This document shows, one piece after another, positions 1 to 6,538 of a stretch of DNA of 13,640 bases (position 1 is its first letter; each line of letters starts with the position of its first letter). Location of the stretch: contig JBOFLO010000074.1 in NCBI GenBank assembly GCA_051657905.1, positions 1 to 13,640 of the forward strand, in the 5' to 3' direction. The position numbers were made by a program, and so were the translations under genes. The notes beneath the pieces are model-generated. The model made no database searches and was not told the DNA's origin. It saw nothing but the letters and a program-made list of their open reading frames with translations. Source of the DNA: JBOFLO01 sp051657905. GTDB taxonomy: Bacteria; Patescibacteriota; Gracilibacteria; UBA1369.

Positions 1-68
1 GCATGCGAATCGCTTACTTTTTCATTTTTGATTTTTGGAATCCCGATTTCTTCTTGTATTTGGTGCAT
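1..68 (-). CDS. rpoA: RNA polymerase alpha subunit, N-terminal fragment (partial)
   Basis: Only the first 22 codons are in the window; the gene runs off the left edge. It begins with ATG at 66–68 (minus strand), 21 nt after the rpsD stop. The visible residues include IPKIKNEKVSDSHA, which lines up with the start of bacterial alpha (E. coli KPRLVDIEQVSSTHA). In the family this precedes the conserved 'GxGxTLGNALRR' dimerisation segment, which would lie outside the window. Position just downstream of rpsM–rpsK–rpsD is the canonical place for rpoA in the alpha operon. Alpha dimerises to nucleate assembly of the core polymerase. No Shine–Dalgarno motif is visible upstream. The call rests on a short match plus gene order. 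Confidence 0.82.
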   Translation of the reverse strand, partial: MHQIQEEIGIPKIKNEKVSDSH

Positions 69-89
69 TAGAAAAAATGGTTTAAGTTA

Positions 90-710
90 TTATTTTGAGT
101 AGAATTCTACGATAAGATTGCTGGCAATTTGAGCTTCGAGTTCAGACTTTTCAGGCATTCTAGAGACAGCTCCTTTGAGATTTTTAAGGTCAACCTCCAA
201 CCATTTAGGGGCATTAACTTTCATTTCAGAATTTTCTTTGAAAATAGGTGAATCTTTCTTTTTATCAACTAGATTGAATTTATCACCAACTGCTACCTGG
301 ATGGAAGGGATAGTTACTCTTTTTCCATTTAATTCAATCAATCCATGTCCAACCATTTGTCTAGCTTGATAACGAGTTTTTGCGATACCAGCTCTGAAAA
401 CTACATTATCCAATCTTCTTTCTAATAATTTCAAAAGTTCATCACCAGTTACACCTTCAATTTTGCTGGCTTGTTCAAAATATTTACGGAATTGTTTTTC
501 AGTAATATTGAAAATGAATTTAGCTTTTTGCTTTTCCAATAATTGACGGGAATATTCAGATTTCTTACCGAATGTACCCTTTGGTCCATGCATTCCAGGT
601 GGATAGTTTTTCTTAACTGTAGCGCATTTTTGATTGTCTTCACGATTGGTTGGAAGTCTGATACCAACTCTTCTGAATAATCTAGCTTTAGGTCCGATAT
701 ATTTTGACAT
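90..710 (-). CDS. rpsD: 30S ribosomal protein S4 (uS4)
   Basis: The protein has 206 residues, the usual length for S4, one of the primary binders that nucleate 16S 5'-domain assembly. The N-terminal region includes PPGMHGPKG (37–45). The S4 RNA-binding domain starts at RRLDNVVFRAG (98–108) and continues through QARQMVGHGLIELNGKRV. The C-terminus LIVEFYSK (199–206) is typical. Only one cysteine (C29) is present, so this is a zinc-free form. Start ATG at 708–710 gives the canonical MSKYIGPKARLFRR beginning; no SD motif precedes it. The 109-nt spacer upstream is one of the longest in the window and has two inverted repeats. S4 autoregulates the alpha operon in E. coli, so that spacer is a candidate operator, but this is inferred only. 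Stop is TAA. Confidence 0.98.
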   Translation of the reverse strand: MSKYIGPKARLFRRVGIRLPTNREDNQKCATVKKNYPPGMHGPKGTFGKKSEYSRQLLEKQKAKFIFNITEKQFRKYFEQASKIEGVTGDELLKLLERRLDNVVFRAGIAKTRYQARQMVGHGLIELNGKRVTIPSIQVAVGDKFNLVDKKKDSPIFKENSEMKVNAPKWLEVDLKNLKGAVSRMPEKSELEAQIASNLIVEFYSK

Positions 711-819
711 TTGAGACTAACGTTTTAATGAATATTGTAGTTATGAGAGTGAATTTCAGTCGTACTCTCCGGGTGGATAAATTTATGCACCCTATACACT
801 TACTGGCTATGTCCTTAAT
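711..819 (-). promoter_or_regulatory. rpsK–rpsD intergenic leader with two inverted repeats
   Basis: This 109-nt spacer is far longer than most junctions in the array. At 771–792 there is a near-perfect 22-nt dyad: mRNA arms GGGTGCATAAA and TTTATCCACCC, with one mismatched position. As RNA it would form a GGGUG/CACCC stem with an AU-rich inner part. Immediately after, GAGAGT (764–769) can pair with ACTCTC (745–750) across a 13-nt loop. No U-tract follows either hairpin, so neither looks like an intrinsic terminator. A TACAAT hexamer (734–739) resembles a -10 box but has no convincing -35 at 16–18 bp. It may be a translational operator for rpsD or simply an RNA-processing site. Regulatory function is inferred from length and symmetry alone. 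Confidence 0.4.
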
Positions 820-1314
820 TTATACTCTTCTAGCCTTTCTTGGACGGCAACCATTGTGGGAAACTGGAGTTACATCAGTGATTGATTCGATGCTTACACC
901 GGAAGTGTAAAGACCGCGGATAGCTTGTTCACGTCCTGAACCCAAGCCTTTTACAAATACATGTAGTTTTTCCAAACCGTAAGGTAAAGCCTTGTTGATA
1001 GCGGCTTCAGCAGAGATTTGAGCGGCGTATGGAGTTGCTTTCTTAGCACCTTTGAAACCATTGGTACCTGCACTGCTCCAGCCTAGTACAGCACCTTTAT
1101 CATCAGTAATTGTGATAATAGTGTTGTTGAAACTTGATTGAATGAAAGCTTTTCCTTCAGTTACTGTTCTTTTGGATTTGCTTTTCTTTACCTTTTTTAC
1201 TACAGCACCTTCTGCACCTTCAGCGGCAACAGTTTCAGTCTTAGCAGCGTCTTTTGTAGTCTTTTCAGGAGCTTTTTCAGCTTTAGTAGATTTAGGTTTT
1301 TCTTGGTCGGCCAT
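820..1314 (-). CDS. rpsK: 30S ribosomal protein S11 (uS11) with long charged N-terminal extension
   Basis: At 164 residues it is longer than the usual S11 of about 129. The conserved core starts near GKAFIQSSFNNTIITI (54–69), runs through GWSSAGTNGFKGAKKATPYAAQ, and ends with DVTPVSHNGCRPRKARRV (147–164), the family signature. Residues 1–50 are a Lys/Ala/Glu/Thr-rich, low-complexity segment, probably disordered; perhaps 35–40 residues of it exceed the normal basic tail. S11 sits on the 30S platform next to the 16S 3' end and the mRNA exit region. No internal start shows a better context, and no SD motif precedes the ATG at 1312–1314, so a shorter product cannot be strictly excluded. It lies 39 nt after rpsM. 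Stop TAA. Confidence 0.97.
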   Translation of the reverse strand: MADQEKPKSTKAEKAPEKTTKDAAKTETVAAEGAEGAVVKKVKKSKSKRTVTEGKAFIQSSFNNTIITITDDKGAVLGWSSAGTNGFKGAKKATPYAAQISAEAAINKALPYGLEKLHVFVKGLGSGREQAIRGLYTSGVSIESITDVTPVSHNGCRPRKARRV

Positions 1315-1353
1315 GATGGTTTTAAATTAAAATTGTGCGGATTATTTATTAGA

Positions 1354-1728
1354 CTATTTAACGGCGATCTTCTTGTTAGCGATAGTCTTTCTTTTACCTT
1401 TCTTAGTACGAGAGTTGGTTTTAGTTTGTTGACCACGAGCTGGAAGACCTTTTTTATGTCTTGATCCGCGGTAAGTACCAATATCCTGTAGATGTTTGAT
1501 ATCTAATTGGACTTTTCTTCTTAAATCACCTTCAGTCAAAAATTGACTTACTTTGTCTCTTAATTTTCCAATTTGATCTTCAGATAAATCTTGAACCTTA
1601 GTATCAAGGTTGATTTTCAATTGTTTTAAAATACTGTCAGCCAAAGGACGTCCAATGCCATAAATGGCGGTAAGTCCGATTGCAACACGTTTTTCTTTAG
1701 GTAGGTTTACTCCAGCGATTCTAGCCAT
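1354..1728 (-). CDS. rpsM: 30S ribosomal protein S13 (uS13)
   Basis: The 124-residue protein matches S13 over its whole length. It begins MARIAGVNLPKEKR, has the YGIG turn (23–26) of the helix-two-turn-helix fold, and carries the C-terminal signature IGTYRGSRHKKGLPARGQQ (83–101) followed by a basic tail that reaches toward the decoding-site tRNA. S13 contacts the P-site tRNA and forms intersubunit bridges with L5 in the 30S head. It follows rpmJ by 36 nt. This is the only gene in the window ending in TAG; all other visible stops are TAA, and a second in-frame TAA follows shortly downstream. No SD motif precedes the start. Confidence 0.98.
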   Translation of the reverse strand: MARIAGVNLPKEKRVAIGLTAIYGIGRPLADSILKQLKINLDTKVQDLSEDQIGKLRDKVSQFLTEGDLRRKVQLDIKHLQDIGTYRGSRHKKGLPARGQQTKTNSRTKKGKRKTIANKKIAVK

Positions 1729-1764
1729 GGCTTTTAAAATTTAGTTACTATAGTTAATTACAAA

Positions 1765-1878
1765 TTATCCTTGTCTTTGTTTGTGCTTTTTAGTGGCGCA
1801 AATCACACGGATAACGTTTTTTCTTTTGATTACTTTGCATTTAGCGCAGATGGGTTTTACAGATGATCTTACTTTCAT
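1765..1878 (-). CDS. rpmJ: 50S ribosomal protein L36 (bL36), zinc type
   Basis: This is a 37-codon gene found by reading the gap between infA and rpsM: ATG at 1876–1878, TAA at 1765–1767. The protein begins MKVRSSVKPICAKCKVI and ends KKHKQRQG. It has the L36 zinc ribbon C11-x2-C14-x12-C27-x4-H32, so it is the zinc-binding (C+) form. Length equals the common 37–38 residue size. L36 binds 23S rRNA near the base of the L7/L12 stalk. The infA–rpmJ–rpsM–rpsK order is the standard alpha-operon arrangement. It lies 29 nt after infA. No SD motif precedes the start. Confidence 0.97.
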   Translation of the reverse strand: MKVRSSVKPICAKCKVIKRKNVIRVICATKKHKQRQG

Positions 1879-1907
1879 GATGGATTTATACTTATGGTAA
1901 TATTGGC

Positions 1908-2198
1908 TTAGGATTCGGCGGGAGGTGTAGTAGGTTGAGGAGCTTCAGGAGATTTTCTTTCCGGGTGGCCTTCTTTATGGCGGAAGGTGATGCGTCCTTT
2001 AGTTAAGTCGTAGGGAGTGAGGATGACAGTGACTTTATCTCCAGGGAGGATGCGGATAAAGTTGATTCTCATTCTTCCAGAAACATGAGCGATTATCTCA
2101 TGATTGGTAAAGTTTTCGTCGAGCAATTTAACCTTAAATTTGGCATTAGGATAGCATTCCAGAATTATACCACTTGCTTCGATTTCTTCTTTGGCCAT
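1908..2198 (-). CDS. infA: Translation initiation factor IF-1
   Basis: IF-1 occupies the 30S A site during initiation and assists IF-2 and IF-3. The 96-residue product has an S1-like OB-fold core at about residues 1–74, with the family motif GRMRINFIRILPGDKV (41–56) and TKGRITFR (66–73). Typical IF-1 ends near residue 72. Here a roughly 22-residue Pro/Glu/Ser-rich tail (HPERKSPEAPQPTTPPAES) follows and looks disordered. The MAKEEIEASGII start is canonical. The gene is preceded by a 111-nt gap with a good promoter (2264–2292), so it is probably the first gene of a separately initiated infA–rpmJ–rpsM–rpsK–rpsD–rpoA unit. No SD motif is present. Confidence 0.97.
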   Translation of the reverse strand: MAKEEIEASGIILECYPNAKFKVKLLDENFTNHEIIAHVSGRMRINFIRILPGDKVTVILTPYDLTKGRITFRHKEGHPERKSPEAPQPTTPPAES

Positions 2199-2263
2199 AA
2201 ATGTTTTAAATAAGAGCTTTCTAAGGGATATAATGAGAGTTATAAATCTAAAAAAGCGTTAGG

Positions 2264-2292
2264 ATTCTACATGAGCATATTTTAGATTGCAA
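2264..2292 (-). promoter_or_regulatory. Sigma-70-type promoter for infA–alpha operon
   Basis: On the minus strand the map–infA gap holds TTGCAA (2287–2292, 4 of 6 match to the -35 TTGACA) and TAGAAT (2264–2269, 5 of 6 match to the -10 TATAAT). They are separated by exactly 17 bp. Transcription would start near 2257, leaving an AT-rich 5' leader of roughly 60 nt before the infA ATG. This is the best-scoring promoter-like arrangement I saw by eye, and it sits in one of the longest gaps of the array. It has not been shown experimentally. Confidence 0.6.
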
Positions 2293-2309
2293 GTTAATTT
2301 TTTTGTTTT

Positions 2310-3035
2310 TTATTTTGGTCGAATAGTCAGTATTTCAGCGCCATTTTCCGTTACAGCAACTGTGTGTTCAACCTGGGCTGCTAGTGACCCGTCTTTGGTG
2401 ACAATTGTCCAGGCGTCGGGCAGGGTAATTGTTTCGGTTTTGCCCATGGTGATAATAGGCTCTATGGCAAACACCATGCCGGCTTGAAGAATAGGTCCCA
2501 AAGCCCTTTCCTTGTAATTCAAAATATATGGATCTTCGTGAAGCTCTTTTCCTATTCCATGTCCAGATAAGTCTCGCACTATTCCGTAATGTTCTTTTTT
2601 GATGGCATTTTCAATAGCTTGGCTGATTTGATTGGTGCGAATGCCTGGTCGAATCACATCAACTGCTTTGTCCAATGCTCGATAAGCAGTGTCAATAAAG
2701 TTTTGAATATCATCAGCTACTTTTCCAACTGCAACAGTAATGGCTGAATCGCTATAAAATCCCTGATAAACCACGCCACAATCAATAGTAATAATATCAC
2801 CTTCTTTTAAGGGAATATTGTTGGGAATTCCGTGAACCACTTGTTCATTAATATTGGCACAAACGCAATATGGAAACCCATTGTATCCTTTGAAGGCCGG
2901 ACGTACATCGAATTCACGCATGCGCTTTTCAGCGTATTGGTCGATGTCCAAGGAAGTGAGGCCTGGTTTAATTAAAGTTTCGATTTCAGACAAAATAATA
3001 CCTAGAATTCTTCCAGATTCGCGCATTTTTGCCAT
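2310..3035 (-). CDS. map: Methionine aminopeptidase, type I (true start probably AUU at 3057–3059)
   Basis: This enzyme removes the initiator Met from nascent proteins using two metal ions. The pita-bread fold ligands are visible: D85 (TIDCG), D96 (YSDSA), H159 (SGHGIG), E192 (AIEPI) and E223 (VEHTV), with H68 (VVHGIPN) in the active site. Coordinates given start at the first AUG and give 241 residues beginning MAKMRESGRIL. Type I enzymes normally begin about nine residues earlier (as in SIKTPEEIEKMR). In the same frame just upstream lies I-S-I-K-D-N-Q-E, matching that segment, with no ATG, GTG or TTG available. An ATT at 3057–3059, two nt after the adk stop and about 10 nt after a GAGG, is the likely start (249 aa). 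The long gap to infA follows. Confidence 0.96.
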   Translation of the reverse strand: MAKMRESGRILGIILSEIETLIKPGLTSLDIDQYAEKRMREFDVRPAFKGYNGFPYCVCANINEQVVHGIPNNIPLKEGDIITIDCGVVYQGFYSDSAITVAVGKVADDIQNFIDTAYRALDKAVDVIRPGIRTNQISQAIENAIKKEHYGIVRDLSGHGIGKELHEDPYILNYKERALGPILQAGMVFAIEPIITMGKTETITLPDAWTIVTKDGSLAAQVEHTVAVTENGAEILTIRPK

Positions 3036-3061
3036 TTCCTGATTGTCTTTGATGGAAATTT

Positions 3062-3667
3062 TTAAGCCATCCTCATGAAAGTATTTGATGCTGGTTGTTT
3101 TATAAAATATGGATCTAGTATTTTGAAAATATCTTCGCTTACTTTTTCAATAGATTGATCTCCGTTGACCTGTAATAGTCTACCTTCTTCTTGATATTCT
3201 TCAAGTACTGGGACAGTTTCTTCATAAAAATGAGCGAGACGGTTGCGAATAACATCGATGGTGTCGTCAGCCCGGCCTTGTTCCTGAGCTCTTTTAATTA
3301 AACGATTGATGGTTTTTTCTTCAGGCATGATAATCTGCAAGCCCATGATTTTTCGGCCTAGCTTTTCAATAAGTGCATCAAAAGTTTCTTTTTGAACTAG
3401 CTTGCGAGGAATACCGTCAAAGAGAATTTGTTGGTCAGTTGGAGTATGAGTAATGAAATTTTCCACAATTTCCATGATAATTTCATTGGAAACCAAATGA
3501 CCTTCTTCGATAACATTTTTGATTTTTTTTCCTAATTCACTGTCCTGTTTAGCAAGTTTGCGTAATTCGTCGCCAGCTTCAAAAATTTTAAAATTGTATT
3601 TTTCGGACAATACTTTAGCCTGGGTTCCTTTACCGGAACCTTGAATCCCACAGAGAAATAAATCCAT
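3062..3667 (-). CDS. adk: Adenylate kinase, short-LID form
   Basis: It interconverts ATP + AMP and 2 ADP. The Walker A loop is GIQGSGKGT (7–15, catalytic K13). AMP-site elements are AGDELR (31–36) and DGIPR (84–88), and the LID-hinge region reads RAQEQGRADD (126–135), followed by IRNRLAHFYEE. The LID lacks the usual insert and any zinc cysteines, so it is a short-type enzyme; 201 residues includes a C-terminal tail ending MRMA. The usual TGD of the AMP site is AGD here and the usual DGFPR is DGIPR. Placement between secY and map is the classic Gram-positive/CPR order. It begins 11 nt after the secY stop. The C-terminus could vary in reading, but the P-loop leaves little doubt about the family. 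Confidence 0.96.
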   Translation of the reverse strand: MDLFLCGIQGSGKGTQAKVLSEKYNFKIFEAGDELRKLAKQDSELGKKIKNVIEEGHLVSNEIIMEIVENFITHTPTDQQILFDGIPRKLVQKETFDALIEKLGRKIMGLQIIMPEEKTINRLIKRAQEQGRADDTIDVIRNRLAHFYEETVPVLEEYQEEGRLLQVNGDQSIEKVSEDIFKILDPYFIKQPASNTFMRMA

Positions 3668-3678
3668 GCAAATTTTAT

Positions 3679-4977
3679 TTAGTAGAGTTTGTTGTAGTCG
3701 TGCATTACCATCTGTGCATTCACTTGTCTGATTAGTTCAAGTACTACACTGGCGATAATGATCATGGCTGCACCGTCGATTAGTGTTGGAATTGTTCCAA
3801 TAGAAAGTGAGGTTGAAGCCAACTGAATAAGGGCTGGAGAAATTGCAATGAAAGCAATAAATAGACCACCCCATAAATTTAAGCGATTGGAAACTTGACC
3901 AAGATAGTCAACGGTTTGTTTGCCTGGTCTGATTCCAGGAATATAACCTCCACGTTTTTGAATATTTTCGGCTACTTGTTCTGGATTGAAAGAGATACTT
4001 ACATAGAAGAAAGTGAAACCGAGAATCAAAAAGAAGTAGAGAATTTGATAGGAGATGGAGTTGATGCTGAAATGAGTAATAATGAAAGTAGAAATATTTC
4101 TTAGTACTTCATTATCGGAAGCTTGTGTAAATTGAGCGATAATTCCAGGAAAACTAACAACAGAAAGAGCAAAAATGATTGGAATCATCCCAGCTTGATT
4201 GATACGAATAGGTAAATTAGATTTTTCACCAGCAGTTTTTACACCTCTTGAAGCGTATAAAATTGGAATTTTTCTTTCAGCTTCACTTACAATTACAATT
4301 AGAACAGTAAGGAAGATAGTAATTAAAATCATGATTACAAAAGGAATCAAGAAAGTGTTTGATTCTTGAGCTAAAGCTAAATTTTGACCGATTACTTGAG
4401 GTACGCTAGCAATAATTCCGGCGAAAATTAATAGAGATATACCGTTACCAATACCTTTTTCCGAAATTAATTCACCCAACCACATTGTTAATACAGTACC
4501 GGCTGTAACAGTGATCATGATTGGTAGAATAACGTTGGCGGCACCAATGTTTTCTACGATTGGTAAACTGGTTTGAGAATTTAATAATTGAATCATTCCA
4601 TATGACTGGATGAAAGCAATTGGTAAAGTTAACCAACGAGTGTATTGATTTAGTTTGCGACGACCTTGATCGCCTTCTTTGGAAAGTGCTTCCCAGCTAG
4701 GTACGATTACAGTCAGTAATTGTACGATGATTGAGGCGTTAATATATGGAGAAAGGCCCATTAAAATGATGGAGAAGTTTTCAGCGCTTCCACCAGTTAA
4801 TAAACTGAAAGTTCCAAGTAATTGATTTTGAGCGAAAATACTTGCCAGTACATCTAAATTAGCCCCGGGAATACTGATTTGGGCTAATAGTCTGTAGACG
4901 ATGATGATAGCGACAGTAAAGAGAATTTTTTTGCGTAAATCCTTAGAGTTCCAGAGTTGTCTTAAGTATTTGAACAT
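3679..4977 (-). CDS. secY: Protein translocase pore subunit SecY
   Basis: SecY is the channel of the Sec translocon in the inner membrane. The 432-residue protein has ten hydrophobic segments at roughly 18–38, 68–92, 115–135, 147–168, 175–196, 210–232, 262–283, 305–328, 366–385 and 393–413. Family motifs are GLSPYINASIIVQLL (74–88, TM2), EKGIGNGIS (173–181, TM4–TM5 loop) and RGGYIPGIRPGKQT (342–355), the cytoplasmic C5 loop whose conserved Arg contacts SecA and the ribosome. Length is typical. It follows rplO by 29 nt and precedes adk by 11 nt, so it is co-transcribed with ribosomal proteins as in most bacteria. No SD motif precedes the ATG. Confidence 0.98.
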   Translation of the reverse strand: MFKYLRQLWNSKDLRKKILFTVAIIIVYRLLAQISIPGANLDVLASIFAQNQLLGTFSLLTGGSAENFSIILMGLSPYINASIIVQLLTVIVPSWEALSKEGDQGRRKLNQYTRWLTLPIAFIQSYGMIQLLNSQTSLPIVENIGAANVILPIMITVTAGTVLTMWLGELISEKGIGNGISLLIFAGIIASVPQVIGQNLALAQESNTFLIPFVIMILITIFLTVLIVIVSEAERKIPILYASRGVKTAGEKSNLPIRINQAGMIPIIFALSVVSFPGIIAQFTQASDNEVLRNISTFIITHFSINSISYQILYFFLILGFTFFYVSISFNPEQVAENIQKRGGYIPGIRPGKQTVDYLGQVSNRLNLWGGLFIAFIAISPALIQLASTSLSIGTIPTLIDGAAMIIIASVVLELIRQVNAQMVMHDYNKLY

Positions 4978-5006
4978 GAACGTTTATTTTTTAACTTAAT
5001 AGGAGA

Positions 5007-5486
5007 TTATTCCGCTTTCTTCTCAGCCTTCTTTTCTAAAGTTAATTCTTTAACAGATCCTTTAGCTGCTTCGATTTTTTCTTTAGCAGAGGCAGAAACT
5101 TTATTGGCAACAATATTTAATTTCTTGCTTAATTCGCCATTGCCGAGAATCTTAACTGGTTTGTCAGCGTGAGGAACTAGCTTGTTTTCGTATAAAGCTT
5201 GAGCGTTAACTTCAGTATTATCAGCGAATTTATTTAAATCGCCAACATTTACCACTTGATATTTAATGTGGTTGATATTTTTGAAGCCTTTTAATTTAGG
5301 CATTTTCATGTAAAGGGGAGTTTGTCCACCAGCGAAACCTGGCTTAATGCTTCCACCTGTACGAGCAGTTTGACCATTACCACCTTTACCAGAATAAGTA
5401 CCTAGACCTGAACCGTTTCCACGGCCCAATCTTTTCTTAGGTTTAATTGCTCCTTTATTTCTTTTTAACTTGTGTAATGCTTCCAT
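5007..5486 (-). CDS. rplO: 50S ribosomal protein L15 (uL15)
   Basis: The 159-residue protein has the Gly/Arg-rich N-terminal extension of L15, with LGRGNGSGLGTYSGKGGNGQ (20–39) and then FAGGQTPLYMKMPKLKGFKN (51–70). Both lie deep in 23S rRNA. The C-terminal part (about 75–137) is the globular domain, followed by a short Lys/Glu-rich tail ending KKAEKKAE. L15 is a late assembly protein of the 50S subunit. Upstream, only 33 nt separate it from the rpsE stop. That leaves no room for rpmD (L30), which occupies this place in most bacteria. The start ATG has no SD motif. Confidence 0.98.
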   Translation of the reverse strand: MEALHKLKRNKGAIKPKKRLGRGNGSGLGTYSGKGGNGQTARTGGSIKPGFAGGQTPLYMKMPKLKGFKNINHIKYQVVNVGDLNKFADNTEVNAQALYENKLVPHADKPVKILGNGELSKKLNIVANKVSASAKEKIEAAKGSVKELTLEKKAEKKAE

Positions 5487-5519
5487 GATATTGCTAATTA
5501 GTTAGAGATTGCTGAATGA

Positions 5520-6137
5520 TTATTTTTTGTCGTCTTGCTTAGGGGCTGGTTTTCTGTCTGCGGGTCTTTGAGGTCTTTGTCCCTGAGGTCTGTTGTTATT
5601 GTGATGAGCAGGCTTTGGTTGTTCAGTTGGAGCTGCTTCAGGTTTTTTCTTTAACCAAGGCAATTGTTTTAAACCGGCAAGAGCTTTGAGGGCAGCTTGG
5701 CTGTTATTTAAACGATTGTTTGAACCGAAAGATTTTCCGATAATATTTTTAATACCCGCTAATTCAACTACTTTACGCAAAGCGCCACCGGCTTTGATAC
5801 CAGTACCTGGACAAGCTGGCATAAGTAATAATTTAGCTGATTTGAATTTAACTTGAGTACGATGAGGAATTGTATCTCCAGCCATTGGAACAACAATTAA
5901 AGCTTTCTTTGCTTGAGCGATAGCTTTAGAAATTGCGCCAGTAACTTCAGTAGATTTTCCAATACCTACACCTACTTTACCTTTTTTGTTACCAATAACT
6001 ACAGTTGCTCTGAAACGAAGTCTGCGACCACCTTTTACTACACGAGTAACGCGATCGATTTGTATAACTTCTTCTTCGAATTCTTTTACATCTCTGATTG
6101 GTGCGCGTCCTTTTGATTGTCCTTGTCCCTTAGGCAT
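5520..6137 (-). CDS. rpsE: 30S ribosomal protein S5 (uS5) with Pro/Gln/Lys-rich tail
   Basis: S5 lies at the mRNA entry channel and affects decoding fidelity and 16S helix 34. The 205-residue product has the S5 double-stranded-RNA-binding domain at about 22–85, including VVKGGRRLRFRATVVIGNKKG (33–53) and VGVGIGKSTEV, and the C-terminal S5 domain at about 95–160 (LLLMPACPGTGIKAGGALRKVVELAG). After WLKKK the sequence becomes a 40-residue low-complexity tail, rich in Pro, Gln, Asn, His and Lys, probably disordered. Typical S5 is about 165 residues, so the tail accounts for the excess. It follows rplR by 31 nt and is followed directly by rplO; L30 is absent. Confidence 0.98.
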   Translation of the reverse strand: MPKGQGQSKGRAPIRDVKEFEEEVIQIDRVTRVVKGGRRLRFRATVVIGNKKGKVGVGIGKSTEVTGAISKAIAQAKKALIVVPMAGDTIPHRTQVKFKSAKLLLMPACPGTGIKAGGALRKVVELAGIKNIIGKSFGSNNRLNNSQAALKALAGLKQLPWLKKKPEAAPTEQPKPAHHNNNRPQGQRPQRPADRKPAPKQDDKK

Positions 6138-6168
6138 GTTGATGAAATTAAGAAAAGTGAATTGATAA

Positions 6169-6510
6169 TTAGAATTTTAGGCCACCTTCACGTGCTCCGT
6201 CAGCCAAAGCTTTGATACGGCCGTGGTATCTATAACCATTACGATCGAAAACGCAGGTTTTAATGTTTTTTTCCAGTGCTAATTTAGCAAGTTCGATTCC
6301 AACCTGTTTAGCTCTTTCCATTTTAGTACCTTTTGTAACTTTAAGATCAGAGGCACTAGCGATGGTTTGATGTTTTTGATCATCAACCAATTGAGCATAA
6401 TTGTTGTTAAGACTGCGGAATACTACCAAACGATGTCTGTCAGTTCCGAAAACCTTGCCTTTTACTCTGGCTTGGCGTCTTTTTCTAGCTGTGATTTTGA
6501 GATTAGTCAT
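6169..6510 (-). CDS. rplR: 50S ribosomal protein L18 (uL18)
   Basis: The 113-residue protein is standard in length. L18 binds 5S rRNA and, with L5, attaches it to the central protuberance. The basic N-terminal arm ARKRRQARVKGKVFGT (8–23) is followed by RHRLVVFRSLNNNYAQLVDD. The C-terminal half contains CVFDRNGYRYHGRIKALADGAREGGLKF, a close match to the family ending. It lies 28 nt after rplF and 31 nt before rpsE. The start ATG at 6508–6510 gives a canonical N-terminus with no SD motif. Confidence 0.98.
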   Translation of the reverse strand: MTNLKITARKRRQARVKGKVFGTDRHRLVVFRSLNNNYAQLVDDQKHQTIASASDLKVTKGTKMERAKQVGIELAKLALEKNIKTCVFDRNGYRYHGRIKALADGAREGGLKF

Positions 6511-6538
6511 GACTTTAATTTAACTTTAGATTTAACTA

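Noticed and set aside
771..792. Two inverted sequences resembling DnaA boxes (TTATCCACC and TTATGCACC)
   Set aside because: They match 8 of 9 positions but overlap one dyad inside an operon spacer. There is no box cluster, AT-rich unwinding region or dnaA/dnaN nearby. An RNA stem is the simpler reading.
704..910. A plus-strand open frame across the rpsK–rpsD spacer
   Set aside because: It overlaps rpsK antisense and mirrors conserved codons; no promoter or recognised product.
2199..2309. Intrinsic terminator after map
   Set aside because: The gap has A/T runs but no GC-rich hairpin followed by a U-tract on the transcribed strand.
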